Shown: in pieces, positions 59,909 through 64,000 of the stretch
How the letters are laid out: every line of letters starts with the position of its first letter
Numbering within the stretch: the stretch's first letter is position 1
Origin: Roseococcus suduntuyensis
GTDB lineage: Bacteria; Pseudomonadota; Alphaproteobacteria; Acetobacterales; Acetobacteraceae
Reading direction: 5' to 3'
DNA length: 64,000 bases
NCBI RefSeq assembly: GCF_014196305.1
Contig: NZ_JACIDJ010000004.1
Coordinates: 82,556-146,555 of the forward strand
Made by a program: the position numbers and the translations under genes
Notes under the pieces: generated by a model
The model's database searches: none
What the model was told of the DNA's origin: nothing
What the model saw: the letters and a program-made list of their open reading frames with translations, nothing else

Positions 59909-60286
59909 ATGCGAACCACCGTCACCCATGCGGAGGGGCGGGACTTCACCCGCGGCCTGCGCGCCTTCTTCGAGTATGGCGACCTCGGCATCGCCGGCGC
60001 CACCGAGGGGCGCTTCGGCGCCCATGTCATCCGCGCCATCCCGGGCGAGCACCCGCAGCCGCAATGGCACCTGCACGAGCTGGAGTTCCAGATGGTCTGG
60101 GTGGTGCGCGGCTGGGTTCGCTTCGAATACGAGGATATCGGCGAGGTGACGCTGACGGCGGGCACGAGCGTGCTGCAGCCGCCCCGCGTGCGCCACCGCG
60201 AGATCGCGCATTCGGATGACCTGGAGCTGGTGGAGATCACCTCGCCTGCGCAATTTGAGACGCGGCTGGTGGACGGGCCGGGCTGA
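59909..60286 (+). CDS. Cupin-domain protein
   Basis: 125 residues from ATG 59909, AAGGGAG about 7 bases upstream. The metal-binding motif 1 is WHLHELEFQMVWVVRGWVRFE (His-x-His...Glu) and motif 2 is VLQPPRVRHREIAHS. Single-domain cupins may be dioxygenases, isomerases or sensors; no specific function is evident. Probably cotranscribed with the upstream GST. Confidence 0.87.
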   Translation: MRTTVTHAEGRDFTRGLRAFFEYGDLGIAGATEGRFGAHVIRAIPGEHPQPQWHLHELEFQMVWVVRGWVRFEYEDIGEVTLTAGTSVLQPPRVRHREIAHSDDLELVEITSPAQFETRLVDGPG

Positions 60287-60299
60287 GGCTTCCTCGGCG

Positions 60300-60335
60300 C
60301 CCCCCCTCCAGCCCCCCCTCCAGCCCCCCCTCCAG
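60300..60335. repeat. Three 12-bp C-rich tandem repeats
   Basis: CCCCCCCTCCAG occurs three times in a row, starting 14 bases after the cupin stop, followed by a partial copy. A simple repeat, likely formed by slippage; it lies between the cupin stop and the minus-strand terminator. Confidence 0.85.
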
Positions 60336-60354
60336 CCCTCTGGGGCAGGCGTCC

Positions 60355-60386
60355 AAAAAAAATGGCGGTGCATTGCTGCACCGCCA
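60355..60386 (-). terminator. Intrinsic terminator on the minus strand
   Basis: A perfect 10-bp stem (60363-60372 with 60377-60386) and 4-base loop is followed, reading the minus strand, by eight T residues (60362-60355). This is a textbook Rho-independent terminator for leftward transcription. No protein gene on the minus strand ends here: the nearest, the SDR, stops 1 kb away with a plus-strand gene between. Confidence 0.7.
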
Positions 60387-60500
60387 AGTTAAGGGAGGAA
60401 ACGTCCAAGAAAGCGGGCAGGAACCGAAATTCCTGCCGCCCTCTTCATATAGCCGGGTGATCGCTCGCATGCAAGCGAGTTATTGCATTGCAACATGGAA
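60355..60500 (-). ncRNA. Candidate small RNA ending at the minus-strand terminator
   Basis: Reading leftward, the region holds a 5-bp stem-loop (60464-60479), an 8-bp perfect stem GGCAGGAA/TTCCTGCC with loop (60416-60437), an unpaired pyrimidine stretch TTTCCTCCCTTAAC that could pair with ribosome-binding sites, then the terminator. No plausible ORF fits. The 5' end is a guess. The alternative is that these stems belong to plus-strand regulation of the transglycosylase. I could not assign an RNA family. Confidence 0.35.
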
Positions 60501-60524
60501 ATTTTTGATAGGCGGCGCGGGGGG

Positions 60525-60540
60525 TGGCACGGCGGTTGCA
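60525..60540 (+). promoter_or_regulatory. Sigma-54 (-24/-12) promoter of the lytic transglycosylase
   Basis: TGGCACG-N4-TTGCA matches the sigma-54 consensus at every defined position with correct spacing (GG at 60526-60527, GC at 60538-60539). Counting from -24 places the transcript start near 60551, three bases before the transglycosylase ATG. A palindrome TTGCA-T-TGCAA at 60483-60493 upstream could be an activator site. rpoN itself is in this window. Confidence 0.65.
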
Positions 60541-60553
60541 AACCACCCTCTCC

Positions 60554-61363
60554 ATGAGGAATTTCCCGGCTTTTTCCGCCCTCGCCTGGGCCGTCATCAT
60601 CAGCCTGACCCTGGCCTCGGAGGGGGTCCGCGCCCAGCCCTTGTCGCCCACGCAACTCTGCCGTGCCGCCATCGCAACGGCGGAGCGCGAGGCCAGCCTG
60701 CCCCCCGGCCTGCTCCAGGCCATCGGGCGGGTGGAATCCGGCCGGGCGGACCCGATCACGGGCGAATTCGGCCCCTGGCCCTGGGCCATCAATGCCGAGG
60801 GGCGCGGCCATTTCTTCCCGGACAGGGCGGCAGCCATTGCCGGTGTGGAGGCGCTTCGTGCCCGGGGGGTGCGGGTGGTGGATGTGGGCTGCATGCAGGT
60901 GAACCTGCATTTCCACCCCCAGGCCTTCCCGGACCTGGCCACCGCCTTCGACCCGCTGGCCAATGCCCGCTATGCCGCGCGCTTCCTGACGGACCTCCAG
61001 TCCCGCACGCCGGACTGGCTGCAGGCCGCCGGCCACTACCATTCCCACACGCCCCATCTGGCCGAGGCCTATCGCGCCCGCATCGCCGCCGCCTGGCCCG
61101 AGGCGCAGGCGCGGCTCGCCCAGGACCGGGCGCTGGCCACGCGGGGCGTGCCGCGTGTGGCGGCGCTGTCCAATGGTGAAGAACGCGCGCAGATCCTGGC
61201 CGGGGCGCCGGGGGGCGGGCGGGGGCTCGATTCCTACCGGGCGCGGCCCGTGGTGATCGCGGGGCGTGGGCCGCCCGCGCTCGCCATGGCCAGCGCGCCG
61301 CCGCCCGTGCCGGTGACGGCCGCGTCGCGCCGGCTGCCGTGGTATCGGCCCCCGTCGGAGTAA
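60554..61363 (+). CDS. Lytic transglycosylase (SLT domain)
   Basis: 269 residues from ATG 60554. Signal peptide to about residue 28 (FSALAWAVIISLTLASEGVRAQ). The SLT fold begins LCRAAIATAEREASLPPGLLQAIGRVESGR, in which Glu of VES is the catalytic acid, and continues to GCMQVNLHFHP and YAARFL. It cleaves peptidoglycan in the periplasm, often to pass a flagellum, pilus or secretion apparatus. There is no ribosome-binding site, and a sigma-54 promoter predicts a nearly leaderless mRNA. The Pro/Ala-rich tail of about 80 residues is unstructured. A GTG at 60524 would overlap the promoter. Confidence 0.9.
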   Translation: MRNFPAFSALAWAVIISLTLASEGVRAQPLSPTQLCRAAIATAEREASLPPGLLQAIGRVESGRADPITGEFGPWPWAINAEGRGHFFPDRAAAIAGVEALRARGVRVVDVGCMQVNLHFHPQAFPDLATAFDPLANARYAARFLTDLQSRTPDWLQAAGHYHSHTPHLAEAYRARIAAAWPEAQARLAQDRALATRGVPRVAALSNGEERAQILAGAPGGGRGLDSYRARPVVIAGRGPPALAMASAPPPVPVTAASRRLPWYRPPSE

Positions 61364-61369
61364 GGAACG

Positions 61370-62104
61370 CTAATAGACCGCGCGGCCACCCGAAACGTCG
61401 AAGACCGCGCCGGTGGTGAAGCTCACGGCATCCGAGGCGCAGAAGGCCACCATCTCGGCCACCTCCCCGGGCAGGCCGAAGCGGCCCAGGGGAATCTTGG
61501 ACTTCATCCAGGCGATCTGCGCCTCGGTCATCTGGGCAAAGAGTTCCGTCTCCACCGCGGCCGGGGTGACGCAGTTTACCCGCACGCCCGTCTCGGCCAG
61601 CTCCTTCCCCAGCGACTTGGTCAGGCCGATCACGCCCGCCTTGGCCGCCGAATAGGCGCTGGCCATCGGGTTGCCGTCCTTGCCCGCGATGGACGCGATG
61701 TTCACGATCCGCCCCGCATTCCGCGCCCGCATCCCCGGCAGCACGGCGCGGCAGCAGAGATAGACGCCGATGAGGTCCACCTCGATCACCTGGCGCCAGG
61801 CCTCCACCGGATAATCCTCCAGCCGGTGGTTCGGCCCGGTGATGCCGGCATTGGCGACCAGGATGGCGCAGTGGCCAAGGGCCGCCTCGGAGCGTGCCAG
61901 CGCTTCCCCCACCGCCGCCGCATCGGTCACGTCCACCGCCTCGGCATGGGCGCCCAACGCCTTCGCCGCCGTCGCCACCGCCGCCGCGTCCCGGTCCCAA
62001 AGTGCCACCCGCGCGCCGCCCGCGGCCAGCCGTTGCGCGATGGCAAGCCCCAGCCCCCGCGCGCCGCCCGTCACCACCGCCATCTTCCCATCCAGACCGC
62101 CCAC
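61370..62104 (-). CDS. Short-chain dehydrogenase/reductase
   Basis: 244 residues from a GTG. Classical SDR: cofactor loop TGGARGLGLAIA, NANAG-type segment VANAGITG, catalytic Ser in IASIAG, YSAAK (Tyr-x-x-x-Lys) and the C-terminal TTGAVFDVSGGRAVY. Asp after the second strand (ALWDRD) suggests NAD rather than NADP. Related to FabG-like or 3-oxoacyl and sugar-alcohol dehydrogenases; substrate unknown. Divergent from icd. Confidence 0.9.
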   Translation of the reverse strand: MGGLDGKMAVVTGGARGLGLAIAQRLAAGGARVALWDRDAAAVATAAKALGAHAEAVDVTDAAAVGEALARSEAALGHCAILVANAGITGPNHRLEDYPVEAWRQVIEVDLIGVYLCCRAVLPGMRARNAGRIVNIASIAGKDGNPMASAYSAAKAGVIGLTKSLGKELAETGVRVNCVTPAAVETELFAQMTEAQIAWMKSKIPLGRFGLPGEVAEMVAFCASDAVSFTTGAVFDVSGGRAVY

Positions 62105-62134
62105 GCACCGCCTCCCTGCCGCGCCGGGGGCGCT

Positions 62135-62164
62135 TGGCCCCCATCCCTTGTTTCAAGGGGGCCA
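62135..62164. other. Hairpin in the SDR/icd divergent region
   Basis: TGGCCCCC...CCTTG-TTT-CAAGG...GGGCCA forms an interrupted stem with inner 5-6 bp and outer 6 bp arms. It lies in the 152-base region between the divergent SDR and icd starts, so it is more likely an operator or 5' leader structure than a terminator. Confidence 0.35.
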
Positions 62165-62256
62165 CGGTGCGATGGTGCGGCCCGCATCGCAACACTCCGG
62201 TTGAGGACCCCTGCGGGCGCGTGCGCTGGCGGGGTTAAGATAAAGGCAAGGACCGC

Positions 62257-63474
62257 ATGGCCAAGATCAAGGTGAAAACCCCCGTCGTGGAGATGGACGG
62301 GGACGAGATGACGCGCATCATCTGGGGGTTCATCAAGGACCGCCTGATCCTGCCCTACCTCGACATCGACCTGAAGTACTACGACCTCGGCATCGAATAT
62401 CGCGACCAGACCGACGACCAGGTGACGGTGGATGCCGCCAATGCCACCAAGCAGTATGGCGTGGGCGTGAAGTGCGCGACCATCACCCCCGATGAGGCGC
62501 GCGTCGCCGAATTCGGCCTGAAGAAGATGTGGCGCAGCCCGAACGGCACCATCCGCAACATCCTCGACGGCACGATCTTCCGCGAGCCCATCATCTGCAA
62601 GAACGTGCCGCGCCTGGTGCCGCACTGGTCCAAGCCCATCGTGGTCGGCCGCCATGCCTATGGCGACATCTACCGCGCCGCCGAGACCAAGGTCCCCGGT
62701 GCCGGCAAGGCCACGCTGACCTGGACGCCCGCCGATGGCGGCGCGCCGGTCGAGATGGAAGTCACGAACTTCCCCGCCGGCGGCGGCGTGCTGATGGGCA
62801 TGCACAACACCCGCGCCAGCATCGAGGGCTTCGCCCGCGCCAGCCTGAACTACGGCCTCTCGCGCGGCTACAGCGTGTATTTCAGCCACAAGAACACGAT
62901 CCTCAAGGCCTATGACGGCGAGTTCAAGGACATCTTCCGCAAGGTGTTCGACACGGAATTCGCCGACAAGTTCAAGGCCGCCGGCATCACCTACGAGGAC
63001 CGGCTGATCGACGACATGGTGGCCTGCGCGCTGAAGTGGGAAGGCGGCTATGTCTGGGCCTGCAAGAACTACGATGGCGACGTGCAGTCGGACATCGTGG
63101 CGCAGGGCTTCGGCAGCCTCGGCCTCATGACCTCCGTGCTGCTCTCGCCCGATGGGCAGACGGTGGAATCCGAGGCCGCCCACGGCACGGTGACGCGCCA
63201 CTACCGCGAGCACCAGAAGGGCCGTGAGACCTCCACGAACCCCATCGCCTCCATCTTCGCCTGGACGCGCGGCCTGGCCTATCGCGGCAAGTTCGACGGC
63301 ACGCCCGACGTGACCGACTTCGCGAACGCGCTGGAGCAGGTCTGCATCGAGACGGTCGAGGGCGGGCAGATGACCAAGGACCTCGCCATCCTCATCGGCA
63401 AGGACCAGCCCTACCTCTCCACCCAGGCCTTCCTGGCCGCGCTGGACGAGAACCTGAAGAAGAAGATGGGCTGA
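62257..63474 (+). CDS. icd: NADP-dependent isocitrate dehydrogenase
   Basis: 405 residues, the homodimeric type II form also found in eukaryotes ([21 protein letters not shown]). Substrate and metal sites: [19 protein letters not shown], the Lys in [21 protein letters not shown] region, and the nucleotide loop [11 protein letters not shown]. It oxidises isocitrate to 2-oxoglutarate in the TCA cycle, supplying GltB with its carbon substrate. AAGGA precedes the start. Single-gene unit. Confidence 0.96.
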   Translation: MAKIKVKTPVVEMDGDEMTRIIWGFIKDRLILPYLDIDLKYYDLGIEYRDQTDDQVTVDAANATKQYGVGVKCATITPDEARVAEFGLKKMWRSPNGTIRNILDGTIFREPIICKNVPRLVPHWSKPIVVGRHAYGDIYRAAETKVPGAGKATLTWTPADGGAPVEMEVTNFPAGGGVLMGMHNTRASIEGFARASLNYGLSRGYSVYFSHKNTILKAYDGEFKDIFRKVFDTEFADKFKAAGITYEDRLIDDMVACALKWEGGYVWACKNYDGDVQSDIVAQGFGSLGLMTSVLLSPDGQTVESEAAHGTVTRHYREHQKGRETSTNPIASIFAWTRGLAYRGKFDGTPDVTDFANALEQVCIETVEGGQMTKDLAILIGKDQPYLSTQAFLAALDENLKKKMG

Positions 63475-63532
63475 ACAGGCCCAGGACGCGCCGGGCACCT
63501 GCCCGGCGTGAACGGCCCCGGAGGACTTCACG

Positions 63533-64000
63533 ATGCATGTGGATTACTACTACTCGCTGAATTCCCCCTGGGCCTATCTCGGCTCCACGCGCTTCGAGGC
63601 GATGTGCGCGAAGCACGGGGCCACCGTCGCCCCCTTCCCCGTGGATTTCGGGGTGATCTTCCCGGCCTCGGGCGGGCTGCCCCTGCCAAAGCGCGCCCCG
63701 CAGCGCCAGGCCTACCGGCTGATGGAGCTGGCCCGCTGGAGCCGGCACCTGAACCTGCCGCTGAACCCGCAGCCATCTTCCTTTCCCTTCAACGAACCGC
63801 CCATCGCCGCCGCCGTGGTGGCCCTGCGCGAGACGCAGGGCGTGGTGCCGGCCATCCGGCTCTCGCACCGCATCATGCGCGCGATCTGGGCCGATGACGT
63901 GAACCCGGCCGACCCCGCCACCTTCGCCACGCTCGCCGCCGATGTGGGCCTGGACGGCCCGGCCCTGCTGAAGCTGGCCGAGGACCCGCAATGGGCCGAC
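63533..64000 (+). CDS. 2-hydroxychromene-2-carboxylate isomerase/DsbA-like family, 5' part
   Basis: 156 residues seen; the frame runs off the right edge. ATG 63533 has GGAGGAC six bases upstream. Begins MHVDYYYSLNSPWAYLGSTRFE, where the Ser of NSPWAYLGS is the glutathione-activating residue of the kappa-GST/HCCA isomerase family (thioredoxin fold with helical insertion). Family members isomerise aromatic ring-cleavage products, but most homologues have unknown substrates. Begins 58 bases after icd. Confidence 0.88.
   Translation, partial: MHVDYYYSLNSPWAYLGSTRFEAMCAKHGATVAPFPVDFGVIFPASGGLPLPKRAPQRQAYRLMELARWSRHLNLPLNPQPSSFPFNEPPIAAAVVALRETQGVVPAIRLSHRIMRAIWADDVNPADPATFATLAADVGLDGPALLKLAEDPQWAD

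Noticed and set aside
60363-60386. Terminator for the plus-strand GST-cupin operon
   Set aside because: On the plus strand the stem is followed by AAGTTAAGG, not T residues; the run of eight lies on the other side and suits only minus-strand transcription.

Overview
The window is very GC-rich, densely coding chromosomal DNA from an alphaproteobacterium, most likely of the Rhodospirillales/Acetobacteraceae (Roseomonas-like) type. The reasons are the alphaproteobacterial gene orders (xthA-erpA-dgt; argS-SPOR-nagZ-scpAB-tatBC-serS; lptC-lptA-lptB-rpoN-hpf; ilvE next to marR and a CenR/PetR-type two-component pair), the eukaryote-like NADP isocitrate dehydrogenase, Coq7, a sorbosone-dehydrogenase-type lipoprotein and frequent GTG/TTG starts. 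I see no prophage, transposase, plasmid gene, rRNA or CRISPR array. One tRNA, Leu(CAG), is present.

Layout. 1-8.8 kb: the 3' part of an alpha-2-macroglobulin-like envelope protein, converging on two large glycosyltransferases. 9.0-12.7 kb: ilvE, divergent from a marR-response regulator-histidine kinase operon. 12.7-22.3 kb: a long leftward cluster argS-SPOR-nagZ-M50 protease-scpA-scpB-ABC ATPase-tatB-tatC-serS, most members overlapping by a few bases. 22.4-26.3 kb: a DUF805 protein, a palindromic repeat cluster, dgt, erpA, xthA, a second palindrome cluster and a GST. 26.3-33.5 kb: gltD-gltB with an inverted-repeat candidate operator, and an NDUFA9-like NAD-binding protein. 33.6-35.1 kb: tRNA-Leu and a fatty acid desaturase. 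35.1-37.7 kb: a FIST-domain sensor (NosP-like) translationally coupled to a histidine kinase and preceded by a possible leader peptide. 37.9-44.1 kb: an M20 peptidase and a complete five-gene branched-chain amino acid-type ABC transporter. 44.1-47.7 kb: a three-gene overlapping operon (cytochrome P450, an unrecognised protein, a lipoyl-less E2-type acyltransferase), divergent from an alpha/beta hydrolase. 47.8-52.8 kb: DUF2231 membrane protein plus sugar-dehydrogenase lipoprotein, class II aldolase, phospholipase-D protein and an RNase D-like exonuclease. 52.9-58.0 kb: lptC-lptA-lptB-rpoN-hpf, where LptB carries an unusual Pro/Ala-rich N-terminal extension of about 200 residues. 58.2-64.0 kb: dsbB-coq7, a GST-cupin pair, a region with an intrinsic terminator on the minus strand and a consensus sigma-54 promoter, a lytic transglycosylase, an SDR, icd and a truncated HCCA-isomerase-like gene.

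The most interesting items are: (i) the FIST/histidine kinase pair with its leader ORF; (ii) the 60.35-60.55 kb interval, which looks like a minus-strand small RNA next to a consensus -24/-12 promoter giving an almost leaderless transglycosylase mRNA; (iii) the P450/unknown/E2-like operon; (iv) the LptB extension; (v) two families of palindromic repeats, one of which keeps its stem by compensatory changes at two loci 30 kb apart. Most other genes are ordinary housekeeping functions. Starts were chosen from ribosome-binding sites, family N-termini and overlaps, and several differ from the longest open frame.
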